Notes under the pieces: generated by a model
What the model saw: only the letters and a program-made list of their open reading frames with translations
The model's database searches: none
Told to the model about the DNA's origin: nothing
Assembly (NCBI GenBank): GCA_030829765.1
Contig: JAUROO010000052.1
Coordinates: 1 to 23,117 of the forward strand
Direction: 5' to 3'
Length of the DNA stretch: 23,117 bases
Origin: Miltoncostaeales bacterium
GTDB taxonomy: Bacteria > Actinomycetota > Thermoleophilia > Miltoncostaeales > Miltoncostaeaceae
Position numbers and translations under genes: made by a program
Shown: positions 1-8,364 of the stretch, in pieces
Layout of the letters: every line of letters starts with the position of its first letter
Numbering within the stretch: the first letter of the stretch is position 1

Positions 1-1244
1 CCGGGGCGTCGGCGCGCGCCGATGAGCTGCAGGCAGGGCCGTGGCAGACCGCCCTGGGGGTGGCCATGGTATTCGTGGTCATGCATGCGGTGCTGCGCAT
101 GAGGGCGCCGCTCAGCGATCCGTACCTGGTGCCGATCATGGCCGCGCTCACGGGGATCGGCCTGGCCATGCTCTACCGGATCGACCCGGGCCTCGCGGGC
201 GACCAGGCCATCTGGGTGACCCTGGGCGGCATCATCTTCTGCGCGGTCATCGTGTTCATGCCCGACCACCGCGTGCTCGAGCGCTACCGGTACATCATCG
301 GACTCACGGCCGTGATGCTCCTGGTGTTCACCATGGTGTTCGGCACCGAGGTGAACGGATCGCGCCTGTGGATCGAGATCGGCGGCGGCCAGCGCGTGCA
401 GCTTGGCGAGCTGGCCAAGGTGCTGATGGTGATCTTCCTCGCCGGGTACCTGCGGGAGAAGCGCGAGGTCCTGGCCATCCCCACCCAGCGGCGCCTGGGC
501 ATGAACCTGCCGGCGCCGCGTCACCTCGCCCCCATCCTCGTGTTCTGGGGCGCGGCGCTGGCCGCCGTGGTGGTGCTGAACGACTTCGGCACCGCGCTGC
601 TGTTCTTCGGCGTCTTCCTCGCCATGCTGTACCTGGCCACCGGACGCGCGCTGTACGTGGGACTGGGCATCACGCTGTTCGCGGCGGGGTCGCTGTTCAT
701 CTGGGCAGCCGTTCCGAGGATCGGCGCGCGCGTGGACTCCTGGCTGCACCCGTTCACCGATCCGCAAGGCGGTGGTTACCAGATGGTGCAATCGCTGTAC
801 GCGCTGGCGGACGGCGGCGTGGTGGGCCCCGGCTTCGGGCGCGCGCTGCTGGTGACCGAGGGCGGCACCCCCCGCATCCCCGCGCTCGAGACCGACTTCA
901 TCTTCAGCGCGGTCTCCAACGACCTCGGATACGTGGGCGCGGTCGGCGTCATGCTTCTCTACGTGCTGCTCATGGCGCGCGGCTTCGCGATCGCGACGGC
1001 CGCGCGTGACGGGTTCTCCAAGCTGCTCGCGGGCGGCCTCACCGCGGTGGTGGGCCTCCAGGCGTTCATCATCATCGGCGGCGTGGTCCGCCTCGTGCCC
1101 CTCACGGGCGTGACCCTTCCCTTCATGTCCTACGGTGGTTCGAGCGTGATCGTGAACTTCGGCATCGCAGCGCTTCTGCTGGTGATCAGCAACCGATCAC
1201 GCCAGGGCCTTGCCGAGGCCGTGCGGGGGGTTCCGGCCACATGA
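1..1244 (+). CDS. rodA: RodA/FtsW-family SEDS peptidoglycan glycosyltransferase, 5' end cut by window edge
   Basis: Polytopic membrane protein of the SEDS family, which polymerises lipid II into glycan strands together with a class B PBP. The reading frame is open to the left edge. The residues before GTG 60 (ending LGVAMVFVVMHAVLRMRAP) read as family sequence, so the true start probably lies outside the window and GTG 60 is not preferred. Counted from GTG 60, a large extracytoplasmic loop carries the family blocks GGGYQMVQSLYALADGG (about 236-252), a GxGxG-like turn, and ETDFIF (277-282). The C-terminus has the typical PFMSYGGSS block. The stop overlaps the pbpA start by 4 bp (ATGA). The order RodA-PBP-PASTA kinase matches the mycobacterial rodA-pbpA-pknA-pknB locus, which favours RodA over FtsW, but the two are hard to separate from sequence alone. 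Confidence 0.9.
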   Translation, partial: GASARADELQAGPWQTALGVAMVFVVMHAVLRMRAPLSDPYLVPIMAALTGIGLAMLYRIDPGLAGDQAIWVTLGGIIFCAVIVFMPDHRVLERYRYIIGLTAVMLLVFTMVFGTEVNGSRLWIEIGGGQRVQLGELAKVLMVIFLAGYLREKREVLAIPTQRRLGMNLPAPRHLAPILVFWGAALAAVVVLNDFGTALLFFGVFLAMLYLATGRALYVGLGITLFAAGSLFIWAAVPRIGARVDSWLHPFTDPQGGGYQMVQSLYALADGGVVGPGFGRALLVTEGGTPRIPALETDFIFSAVSNDLGYVGAVGVMLLYVLLMARGFAIATAARDGFSKLLAGGLTAVVGLQAFIIIGGVVRLVPLTGVTLPFMSYGGSSVIVNFGIAALLLVISNRSRQGLAEAVRGVPAT

Positions 1245-2695
1245 ACCGGTCCATCCGCGTCCTGTACCTCACCCTGGCCGCCGGCTTCGCCGTGCTGGTG
1301 CTGATGCTGGGCTACTGGCAGGTCATCGCCGCCGGTGAGCTGGATGAGCGCGCGGACAACCCCTACACGCTCGAGAAGCAGCGCCTGGTGGACCGCGGGC
1401 GCATCATCTCGGCCGACAAGGTGATCCTTGCCGAGAGCGTGACCTACCGCGAGAAGGGCCAGAAGTACTACCGCCGGTACTACCCGCAGGGCGCGCTCGC
1501 CGCGCAGGTGGTGGGCTACGCAACCTCACGACAGGGATCCACGGGGCTCGAGCAGCAGTACAACCGGTATCTGGCGGGCTCGTACGGGACCGGGGCCATC
1601 CTCGACCGCCTCCGCGACGAGACCAAGGACGGCGCGGACATCCGCCTCACCCTCGATACCCGGGTGCAGAAGACCGCCGAGGCGCTGCTCTCGGGACGCA
1701 AGGGCGCGGTCGTGGCGATCGAGCCGAAGACCGGCAAGGTGCTCGCGGTGGCATCATCCCCGGGGTTCGACCTGAACCAGGTCGCCAGCGATTTCGCCTC
1801 GATTCGGAAGGAAAGCGGGGCTCCGCTCCTGAACAGGGCGACCGGCGGCCTCTACCCGCCGGGTTCCACGTTCAAGGTCGTCACGGCCACCGCGGCGCTC
1901 GGCAGCGGCACGTGGTCGCCCTCGTCCACCTTCGATGACAAGGGCGTGTACGTGGTGGACGGCAAGCCCATCTACAACTCCGGAAAGGCCAAGTACGGCC
2001 TGCACAACCTGACCGACGCACTGACCTTCTCGATCAACACCACCTTCGCGCAGATCGGCGATCGCCTCGGCGGGCGCGCGATGGGGCGCGAGATGACCCG
2101 GTTCGGATTCGCCCGCCCGGTGGAGATCGACCTGCCCGCAGGTGAGATCGCCGTGTCGGGCAGGTACCGTGACGGGAAGCTCCTCCCCAACGAGCAGCGC
2201 GATTCGGACTCTGCGCGTATCGCGATCGGACAGGAGAACCTCCAGGTGACCCCACTCCAGATGGCCATGGTCGCAGGCGCGATCGCCAATGGCGGCCGCA
2301 TGATGCGGCCGTACCTCGTGCGCAGGGTCATCACCCGAGATGGCGTGGTGGTGAAGCAGCAGCGCCCGCAGGAGGTGGGATCGGTGTCCAGCGCCTACAT
2401 CGCCTCCGAGGTGGGGCGCATGATGGGCAGCGTCGTGTCCGAGGGAACGGGCGCCGAGGCGGGTCTGGCCGGCCTTTCGGTCGCGGGCAAGACGGGAACC
2501 GCCGAGACCGGTGACCCCGAGCGCAACCAGGCCTGGTTCATCGGGTACGCGCCCGCGGACGACCCGAAGGTGGCCGTGGCAGTGGTGATCGAGGACACAT
2601 CGGGTACCGGCGGCACCGAGGCCGCCCCGGTGGCCGGAGAGGTGATGCGGACCGCATTGTCGATCGGCCCCGTGCCCGGGGAGCCGAGCGCGTGA
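1241..2695 (+). CDS. pbpA: Class B penicillin-binding protein (transpeptidase), PbpA type
   Basis: Membrane-anchored DD-transpeptidase that cross-links peptidoglycan and is the expected partner of the SEDS protein encoded just upstream. The 484-aa protein starts with a short cytoplasmic tail and one signal-anchor helix (about 7-29), followed by a small N-terminal dimerisation region and the transpeptidase domain. All three active-site motifs are visible: SxxK at Ser209-Lys212 (PPGSTFK), SxN at Ser264-Asn266 (SIN), and KTG at 417-419 (GKTGTAE). The length matches actinobacterial PbpA (about 490 aa) rather than the longer FtsI proteins, and no C-terminal PASTA domain is present. ATG 1241 overlaps the previous stop by 4 bp, and the stop overlaps the GTG of the kinase gene by 4 bp, so translation is probably coupled. 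Confidence 0.95.
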   Translation: MNRSIRVLYLTLAAGFAVLVLMLGYWQVIAAGELDERADNPYTLEKQRLVDRGRIISADKVILAESVTYREKGQKYYRRYYPQGALAAQVVGYATSRQGSTGLEQQYNRYLAGSYGTGAILDRLRDETKDGADIRLTLDTRVQKTAEALLSGRKGAVVAIEPKTGKVLAVASSPGFDLNQVASDFASIRKESGAPLLNRATGGLYPPGSTFKVVTATAALGSGTWSPSSTFDDKGVYVVDGKPIYNSGKAKYGLHNLTDALTFSINTTFAQIGDRLGGRAMGREMTRFGFARPVEIDLPAGEIAVSGRYRDGKLLPNEQRDSDSARIAIGQENLQVTPLQMAMVAGAIANGGRMMRPYLVRRVITRDGVVVKQQRPQEVGSVSSAYIASEVGRMMGSVVSEGTGAEAGLAGLSVAGKTGTAETGDPERNQAWFIGYAPADDPKVAVAVVIEDTSGTGGTEAAPVAGEVMRTALSIGPVPGEPSA

Positions 2696-4698
2696 CGATC
2701 GGACCGGGAACGGAACTCGGCGAGCGCTACGAACTGGGCCACCAGATCGGCACCGGCGGCATGGCGTCGGTGTACCTGGCCTACGACACGGTGCTCGACC
2801 GCGAGGTCGCGGTGAAGGTGCTGGCCGAGAGGTTCGCGGCCGACCAGGCATTCGTCGAGCGCTTCCGGCGCGAGGCGTCCGCGGCGGCCGGGCTGAACCA
2901 CCCGAACATCGTGGCGGTGTACGACCGCGGCGAGGCCGAAGGCACGTACTACATCGTCATGGAGTACCTGAAGGGGCCCGACCTCAAGAGGGTCATCCGC
3001 GACCAGGGTCCGCTGGACCCGGCCGTGGCCGTGGACAACGCCCTGCAGATCCTGTCCGCGCTCACTGCCGCGCACACCGCGGGCATCATCCACCGCGACA
3101 TCAAGCCGCAGAACGTGATGGTGAGCGGCGACGGCCGGCTGCGCGTGGCGGACTTCGGCATCGCCCGCGCCGACGCCGACCAGCAGATGACCGAGGCGGG
3201 CTCGGTGATCGGCACGGCGCAGTACCTGTCGCCCGAGCAGGCGCAGGGCGAGGAGACCACCGCCGCCAGCGACACCTACGCCGTGGGCATCGTCCTGTAC
3301 GAGATGCTCACCGGACGCGTGCCGTTCGATGGAGATCGCCCCGTGACGGTGGCGATGAAGCAGATCAACGAGCCCCCCGTGCCACCGCGCGTGTTCGCGC
3401 AGGAGATCCCGCCCGAACTCGATGCGGTGGTGATGAAGGCGCTGTCCAAGCGACCGGAGGACCGCTACCAGAGCGCCGAGGACTTCACCGCGGCACTGCT
3501 GGAGGTGCGGTCGGCCATGTCGGGCGGCCAGCAGTCAACCCTCATCCTCACGGCCCCGGCGGCCACGACAGCCGGCGGCGCAGCGGCGACCATGGAGACC
3601 CAGGCAGTGGGCAACGGATCAGGCGGCGGGCGGAAGTCCGGGGGCGCAGGCGGCAACAACAAGAAGAAGAAGGGCCGGCCGGCGATCTGGGGCATCGTGG
3701 CGGTGCTCATCGCGGCGCTCGCGGTATCGCTGGCCCTCGCCCTGACGCGCGGCGGCTCCGACATGGTGATGGTGCCCGACGTCGCGGGCTTCGAGGCCGC
3801 GGCGGCAACGCGTGCGATCAGCGACGCCGGGCTCACGCCCACCGAGCGCACCCAGGCGAGCGACGACGTCCAGCCCGGCGTGGTGATCGGCACCGAGCCC
3901 GGGGCCGGCACCGAGGTGGCCGCGCAGTCCACCGTGACCATTCTGGTGTCATCCGGACCCGCCGAGGTGACCGTGCCAAATGTGGTGGGCGAGGCGGTCG
4001 AGGACGCCCAGGCGACGCTTGAGAAGGCCGGCTTCACCGTCACCACCGAAGAGGTGGACAGCGACAAGGAAATCGGCACGGTTGTGCGCCAGGCGCCGCA
4101 GGCCGGGTCCATGGCCGGCTCCGGCGACACCATCACGCTGTACGTGAGCAAGGGCATCACCAAGGTGACGGTGCCGGACGTGACCGGCAGCGACGTCTCG
4201 TCGGCGCGCTCGGAGATCACCGGCGCGGGCCTGAAGGTGGGCAGCGTGTCCGAGGACGACGGGTCGTCCGGCCGGTCGGCGGGAACCGTGGTGGCGCAGG
4301 ACCCGGACGGCGGCGCATCGGTGGCCAAGGGCACCTCGGTGAACCTGGTGATCGCCGCCGAGGGCGGGGCGAGCGTGCCGGACGTGACCGGCAGCGACCA
4401 GGCAACGGCGCGATCGAAGCTGGAGAGCCTGGGATTCAACGTGACCTCGTCAGGTGCCGAGAGCACGCAGCCCGAGGGCACGGTGATCGACCAGGAGCCG
4501 TCCGCCGGGTCGAGCGTTCCCGCGGGATCCACCGTGACCATCATCGTGGCCTATCCGCCCGCGGCATCGGGCGGATCGAGCGGCGGGTCGTCGGGTGGGT
4601 CCGGCGGCGGCTCCCAGGCGCCCGCGCCATCGGGTGGCTCCAGCGGATCGTCGGGCGGATCGAGCGGCGGCTCCCAGGCGCCGGCGCCGACCGGTTGA
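2692..4698 (+). CDS. pknB: PASTA-domain Ser/Thr protein kinase, PknB type
   Basis: Transmembrane sensor kinase that senses muropeptides or lipid II outside the cell and phosphorylates division and wall proteins inside. The 668-aa protein has an N-terminal kinase domain (about 10-275) with a glycine loop (GTGGMASVY), catalytic Lys42, HRDIKPQN at 134-141 (Asp136), and DFG at 154-156. A Gly/Lys-rich juxtamembrane segment precedes one TM helix (about 331-352). Four PASTA repeats follow, starting near 358, 424, 491 and 560. The protein ends in about 45 residues of Gly/Ser with two SQAPAP blocks. Start GTG 2692 overlaps pbpA by 4 bp, and the stop overlaps ddl by 4 bp (TTGA). The orthology call rests on domain order and the rodA-pbpA context. 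The Gly-Ser tail after the last PASTA domain is unusual. Confidence 0.95.
   Translation: MTIGPGTELGERYELGHQIGTGGMASVYLAYDTVLDREVAVKVLAERFAADQAFVERFRREASAAAGLNHPNIVAVYDRGEAEGTYYIVMEYLKGPDLKRVIRDQGPLDPAVAVDNALQILSALTAAHTAGIIHRDIKPQNVMVSGDGRLRVADFGIARADADQQMTEAGSVIGTAQYLSPEQAQGEETTAASDTYAVGIVLYEMLTGRVPFDGDRPVTVAMKQINEPPVPPRVFAQEIPPELDAVVMKALSKRPEDRYQSAEDFTAALLEVRSAMSGGQQSTLILTAPAATTAGGAAATMETQAVGNGSGGGRKSGGAGGNNKKKKGRPAIWGIVAVLIAALAVSLALALTRGGSDMVMVPDVAGFEAAAATRAISDAGLTPTERTQASDDVQPGVVIGTEPGAGTEVAAQSTVTILVSSGPAEVTVPNVVGEAVEDAQATLEKAGFTVTTEEVDSDKEIGTVVRQAPQAGSMAGSGDTITLYVSKGITKVTVPDVTGSDVSSARSEITGAGLKVGSVSEDDGSSGRSAGTVVAQDPDGGASVAKGTSVNLVIAAEGGASVPDVTGSDQATARSKLESLGFNVTSSGAESTQPEGTVIDQEPSAGSSVPAGSTVTIIVAYPPAASGGSSGGSSGGSGGGSQAPAPSGGSSGSSGGSSGGSQAPAPTG
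4171..4398 (+). repeat. 24-bp exact direct repeat marking PASTA 3 and PASTA 4
   Basis: The 24 bases at 4171-4194 recur exactly at 4375-4398 (204 bp, 68 codons apart). Both encode VPDVTGSD at the start of a PASTA domain. The DNA-level identity suggests recent duplication or gene conversion between PASTA 3 and PASTA 4. Confidence 0.8.
4564..4694 (+). repeat. 60-bp-period tandem repeat encoding the Gly/Ser-SQAPAP tail of PknB
   Basis: About two copies of a 60-bp (20-codon) unit lie at the 3' end of pknB. The decamer ctcccaggcg recurs at 4611-4620 and 4671-4680 with flanking Gly-Ser codons, and each copy ends in codons for SQAPAP followed by SG or TG. Copies differ by a few substitutions, mostly synonymous. 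Such a unit could gain or lose copies in frame. Confidence 0.75.
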
Positions 4699-5723
4699 GC
4701 AGGATCGCCGTCCTCGGGGGCGGCCGCAGCAGCGAGCACGACGTCTCGCTGGAGTCGGCATCGTCCGTCGCAGCGGCGTTCGACCGCGCACGGCACGAGG
4801 TGGTGGAGGTCACCATCGGCCGCGAGGGCGCGTGGGAATCCGGCGGCGGCGTGGTGGCGCTCGTGCCCGGGGCGGGCGACCAGGCCTGGCTGATGCCGGT
4901 GGATGGCAATGGCGCGGCGTGCGCGATCGACCTGGTCTTCCCCGTGCTGCACGGCCCATGGGGCGAGGACGGCACCATCCAGGGGCTGTGCGAGACAGCC
5001 GGAGTGCCCTATGTCGGCGCCGGCGTCGCGTCCAGCGCGGTCGGCATGGACAAGGCCCTGTTCCACGTGATCGCGATGGCCGCCGGCATCCCGCGGGTGG
5101 AGACCCTTGTCGTGTCCCATGCCGAGTGGCGGGACGACCCCGAAGGGGTGCGCGCCCGGGTGGCCGGGGCGGTGGGGTACCCGGCGTTCGCCAAGCCGGC
5201 GCGCCTCGGGTCGAGCTACGGCATCAGCCCCGTGCCGGATGAGGATGCGCTCGGACCCGCGCTGCAACTTGCCTTCGCGCACGACGACAAGGCACTGGTG
5301 GAGCGCCGGGCAATGGGCCGCGAGGTGGAGGTTGGTCTGCTGGGGGACGCGGACCCGCATGCCTCCCCGCTGGGGGAGATCCTCCACGACAGCGATTGGT
5401 ACGACCACGACGCCAAGTACCGGCCGGGTGGCATGCGTCTCGAGGTGCCTGCGGATGTCCCCGCGCACGTGCAGGACCACGCCCGCGAGCTGGCCGTGCG
5501 CGCATGGAAGGCGATCGACTGCTCCGGCCTCGCGCGCGTTGACTTCTTTCTCGAGGGCGAGGACCTCTACATCTCGGAGATCAACACCATCCCGGGCTTC
5601 ACCTCCACCAGCGTGTGGGGGCGCCTGATGGCCGCGGACGGGTTCGACTACCCCGAACTCATCCAGCGCCTGATCGACCTGGCGTTCGCGCGACACGAGG
5701 CGCGCCGGGCCTACCGGGGATGA
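4695..5723 (+). CDS. ddl: D-alanine--D-alanine ligase
   Basis: ATP-grasp ligase making the D-Ala-D-Ala dipeptide for peptidoglycan precursors, cytoplasmic. The 342-aa length is normal. The N-terminal motif GGGRSSEHDVS contains the substrate Glu14. The ATP-grasp core includes YPAFAKPARLGSSYGIS, and the metal site is EINTIPGFTSTS with Glu295 and Asn297. The omega loop reads YDHDAKY, and Lys241-Tyr242 match the Lys-Tyr pair of D-Ala-D-Ala ligases rather than the Lys-His arrangement of VanA-type D-Ala-D-Lac ligases. A vancomycin-sensitive terminus is therefore inferred. TTG 4695 is chosen because it begins the conserved strand directly and overlaps the pknB stop by 4 bp (TTGA). Having ddl fused translationally to the PASTA-kinase cluster, instead of a murC/ftsQ setting, is noteworthy. 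Confidence 0.95.
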   Translation: MSRIAVLGGGRSSEHDVSLESASSVAAAFDRARHEVVEVTIGREGAWESGGGVVALVPGAGDQAWLMPVDGNGAACAIDLVFPVLHGPWGEDGTIQGLCETAGVPYVGAGVASSAVGMDKALFHVIAMAAGIPRVETLVVSHAEWRDDPEGVRARVAGAVGYPAFAKPARLGSSYGISPVPDEDALGPALQLAFAHDDKALVERRAMGREVEVGLLGDADPHASPLGEILHDSDWYDHDAKYRPGGMRLEVPADVPAHVQDHARELAVRAWKAIDCSGLARVDFFLEGEDLYISEINTIPGFTSTSVWGRLMAADGFDYPELIQRLIDLAFARHEARRAYRG

Positions 5724-6358
5724 ACATCGGGGTCATCGCCGACACGCACGTCGGTGAGTTCCTCGACCGTCTGCCCGGCACCGCCCTCGGCGCCCTCGCG
5801 GGCAGCGACCTCATCCTGCACGCGGGCGACCTGTCGGACGGGTCGGTCATCCCCGCGCTCGAGCGCATCGCACCGGTGGTGGCCGTTCATGGCGACCATG
5901 ACCTGCCCTCCACCCCGGATCTGCCCCGGCGCGCCGTGGTACAGGCGGGCGGGCTGCGCATCGGCCTGGTGCATGGCCGGCGCACGGCGGCGGACATCGC
6001 CGTGATCGCGGCGCACTGGGCGGCCCGCCGACGGCTTCGCTTCGACATGGGGCGCTCGCGGGCCATGGCACGGGAATTCCGGCGCCATGACGTTGACGTG
6101 GTGGTGTTCGGCCACTGGCACGAGGCCGTGATCACCCATGTCGAGGGCGTGCTGGTGTTCTCGCCGGGCGCCGTGTGCCCGTGGGGCAGCCTGCAGGGTG
6201 GCCGTCCGCCACGGCCGGGAGCCGCGGGCGTGGCCGACCGCGTGGTGCGCCGCTACCGGCAGCAGCTGGGGGACACCGCCATGCGGGCCTCGGTGGGCCG
6301 TCTGGTGACCGGCCCCCATGGGGTGCGTGCCGAGGTCATCCCCCTGGACGCCGCCTAG
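5720..6358 (+). CDS. YfcE/MJ0936-type metallophosphoesterase
   Basis: Small calcineurin-like phosphodiesterase of 212 aa, the size of the compact Metallophos_2 family. The two-metal site can be read in order: Asp8-x-His10 (ADTH), Asp37 (HAGDLSD), Asp59-His60 in place of the usual GNHD Asn-His, His85 (LVHG), and His132-x-His134 (FGHWHE). The substrate cannot be predicted; family members hydrolyse assorted phosphodiesters. No signal peptide or TM helix is seen, so it is probably cytoplasmic. ATG 5720 overlaps the ddl stop by 4 bp (ATGA), making it the fifth coupled gene of the wall cluster. Its stop lies 3 bp from the stop of the convergent recombinase gene. Confidence 0.88.
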   Translation: MNIGVIADTHVGEFLDRLPGTALGALAGSDLILHAGDLSDGSVIPALERIAPVVAVHGDHDLPSTPDLPRRAVVQAGGLRIGLVHGRRTAADIAVIAAHWAARRRLRFDMGRSRAMAREFRRHDVDVVVFGHWHEAVITHVEGVLVFSPGAVCPWGSLQGGRPPRPGAAGVADRVVRRYRQQLGDTAMRASVGRLVTGPHGVRAEVIPLDAA

Positions 6359-6361
6359 GGG

Positions 6362-7393
6362 TCAGGCCCGCCGCGCGCGGGGGTGGGCGCGGTCGAAGTC
6401 GTCGCGCAGGTGGCGGGCCGTCACGTGCGTGTAGACCTCGGTGGTGACGGGGCTCGCGTGCCCGAGGTGCGCCTGCACGTAGCGGATGTCCACGCCGGCC
6501 TGCACCAGATGGGTGCCGCACGAGTGGCGAAGCGCATGCGGGAATACGCGCACCCCCTCGGACACCAGGCCCGCCGCATCGGCCACCCTCTGGACCTCGC
6601 GCCACACATCCGACCGGCCCATGCGCCGGCCCCGCGCGCCGAGGAACACCGCGTCGGCATCGCGGTGGCGGGCCTGATCGGGCCGAGGGCGCACATCCCG
6701 GGCGCGCAGTTCCGGCCGCGCCGTCGCCAGGTACCGCACCAGCGCGTCGCGCGCGACCGCGGGAACGGCCACGGCGCGGTGCCGACCGCCCTTTCCCTGC
6801 ACCACCACATGCGGGTCCTCGGGATCGTCGAGGTGCAGGGCGAAGATATCCAGCCCCGCGGCCTCGGTGGCCCGGATGCCGCAGCCATAGAGCACCTCCA
6901 CCAGCGCATGGGCCCGCACGCCCGTGGGGCCCGGCAGCGCCCCGGCTGCATCGCACATGCGGCGCACCTGCGACGCCGACAGCGCCACCACCTCCCGCGA
7001 CAGGCGCTCCTGGCCGCGCGAGGATCCCGCGGGCGGGCGCAGGTCCTGCACCGGGTTGGGCAGGTCCATCGCCCGCGACCACCAGCGGCAGAAGGCCCGG
7101 ACCGCGGCGACGCGCCGGGCACGGCTGGAGGGCCTGCCCTCCAGCGCGTCGCGCCAGTCCTGCCACCACGCCTCGGGTATGGCCGCCAGCTGCGCGGCGG
7201 CCCGACGTGCAGAGGGATCGTCCTCCACGCCGAACGGCGGCGCATGGGCGGGGTCGGGCGCGATGCCCAGTGACGCGCCCAGCAACCGCAGGTCACGCCG
7301 GTAGGCCGCACGCGTGTTGGCGCTGCCGCGGGTGGCGACGAAGCCCTCCGCGAGAGCGCGGAAGCCGTCGGGGTCCACCACCGGCGGGCTCAT
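6362..7393 (-). CDS. Tyrosine recombinase, XerC/XerD type (downstream member of tandem pair)
   Basis: Site-specific recombinase of the Xer class, which in pairs resolves chromosome dimers at dif near division. The 343-aa protein has an N-terminal SAM-like core-binding domain (about 10-115) and a C-terminal catalytic domain. The full catalytic set is present: Arg174 (GIRATE), Lys201 (GKGG), His286-x-x-Arg289 (HALRH), His312 (LGHAS) and Tyr321 (VYTHV). The end YTHVTARHLRDDFDRAHPRA resembles XerD. It is about 40 aa longer than typical XerC/D, with extra residues around 45-75 and 225-248. Its ATG overlaps the stop of the preceding recombinase gene by 4 bp. Which of the two is XerC and which XerD is not decided here. 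Confidence 0.9.
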   Translation of the reverse strand: MSPPVVDPDGFRALAEGFVATRGSANTRAAYRRDLRLLGASLGIAPDPAHAPPFGVEDDPSARRAAAQLAAIPEAWWQDWRDALEGRPSSRARRVAAVRAFCRWWSRAMDLPNPVQDLRPPAGSSRGQERLSREVVALSASQVRRMCDAAGALPGPTGVRAHALVEVLYGCGIRATEAAGLDIFALHLDDPEDPHVVVQGKGGRHRAVAVPAVARDALVRYLATARPELRARDVRPRPDQARHRDADAVFLGARGRRMGRSDVWREVQRVADAAGLVSEGVRVFPHALRHSCGTHLVQAGVDIRYVQAHLGHASPVTTEVYTHVTARHLRDDFDRAHPRARRA

Positions 7394-8343
7394 CCGCCAC
7401 CCCGGGGATGCGACTCGCGCAACGTGCGCTGCAGCGCCCGGGTGGTGACGCCCGTGTAGCGCTCGGTGGTGGCGAGGCTCGCATGGCCGAGGAACTCCTG
7501 AACCACCCGCAGGTGCGCACCGCCGGTGCCACCGGGGCCCTCGAGAAGGTGCGTGGCCGCTGCGTGGCGCAGCAGGTGCGGCCCTCCCGCACGGCCCTGG
7601 GCGCCAAGCATGCGGCGCACCACGCGGTAGACCGCGGTGCCGTCCATGGGGGCACCGGTGCGCGACACGAACACCCGGTCACCCCCGGGGCCGCCGCCGG
7701 AACGCACGATGCGCGGACGGCCCCTGTCGAGCCACGCGCGCAGGGCATCCACGCAGGGCTCGGTCATGGGCACGGTGCGCGCGTGGCCGCCCTTCCCCAC
7801 CACGGCAAGCACCTCGTGCTCGAAGTCCAGCGACGTAAGCAGAAGATCGCAGGCCTCCTGCCGGCGCAGGCCGCTTCCGTACAGCACCTCCACAAGCGCG
7901 CGATCACGCAGGGCAAGGGCCTCCGCCGGGCTGGCCGGGGCGGCCGAGCGGACATGCTCCTCCGCATGCACTGCGAGGGCCGCGGCATCGTCCTGCGAGA
8001 GGCGCGGCACGGGGCGCCGCGTAGCCCGCGGGGCATCCACCAGCGACGCCGGGCACCGCCCGCGCGGGAAGTGCGGCGCGAGCCACTCCCGGAGCGCGGT
8101 GAGGGCCCGACGGCAGGTGGATGGGGCCCAGCCGATATCCCGGAGCGCCGCCTCCAGCATGGATGGCGTCACGGCCGCGGGCCCCGGCACGCCGTGGCCG
8201 GCCAGCCATGCGGACACCCTCCGGCAATCGCGCACGTACCCGGCCCGGGACGTCGGGGCGAGGGCCCGGGCACGCCCACCCTGGCGCGCAAGGCGGGTGT
8301 CCAGGTCGCGAAGCGACGTCTCCCATGCGTCCGGCAGGCCCAT
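7390..8343 (-). CDS. Tyrosine recombinase, XerC/XerD type (upstream member of tandem pair)
   Basis: Second Xer-class recombinase, 317 aa, close to the normal 300-aa length. It has an N-terminal core-binding domain (about 12-100) and a catalytic domain with Arg160 (GLRRQE), Lys184 (GKGG), His256-x-x-Arg259 (HLLRH), His287 (LGHAS) and nucleophile Tyr296 (ERYTG), so it should be active. A short GPGGTGG insertion (about 269-275) sits between the HxxR helix and the LGH motif. The ATG is 21 bp after the stop of the minus-strand kinase gene with no clear ribosome-binding site, so readthrough and reinitiation from the kinase gene is likely. It overlaps the next recombinase by 4 bp (ATGA). The sequence differs substantially from its neighbour, so the pair is not a recent duplication. 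Confidence 0.9.
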   Translation of the reverse strand: MGLPDAWETSLRDLDTRLARQGGRARALAPTSRAGYVRDCRRVSAWLAGHGVPGPAAVTPSMLEAALRDIGWAPSTCRRALTALREWLAPHFPRGRCPASLVDAPRATRRPVPRLSQDDAAALAVHAEEHVRSAAPASPAEALALRDRALVEVLYGSGLRRQEACDLLLTSLDFEHEVLAVVGKGGHARTVPMTEPCVDALRAWLDRGRPRIVRSGGGPGGDRVFVSRTGAPMDGTAVYRVVRRMLGAQGRAGGPHLLRHAAATHLLEGPGGTGGAHLRVVQEFLGHASLATTERYTGVTTRALQRTLRESHPRGGG

Positions 8344-8364
8344 CGGGGTTATGTTCGGCGCGCG

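Noticed and set aside
60..62. GTG 60 as the start of rodA
   Set aside because: The frame is open to the left edge and upstream residues fit the family, so the gene more likely begins outside the window.
41..1009. 322-aa frame overlapping rodA in another frame
   Set aside because: Translation is Arg/Gly/His-rich and the rodA frame carries the SEDS motifs.
4695..5723. VanA-like D-Ala-D-Lac ligase
   Set aside because: The omega loop keeps Lys241-Tyr242 as in D-Ala-D-Ala ligases, and no vanH or vanX gene adjoins.
6362..8343. Recombinase pair as the integrase of a mobile element near tRNA-Tyr
   Set aside because: Both proteins have XerC/D layout, the tRNA is 2.5 kb away with regulators between, I saw no repeat of the tRNA 3' end, and base composition does not change.
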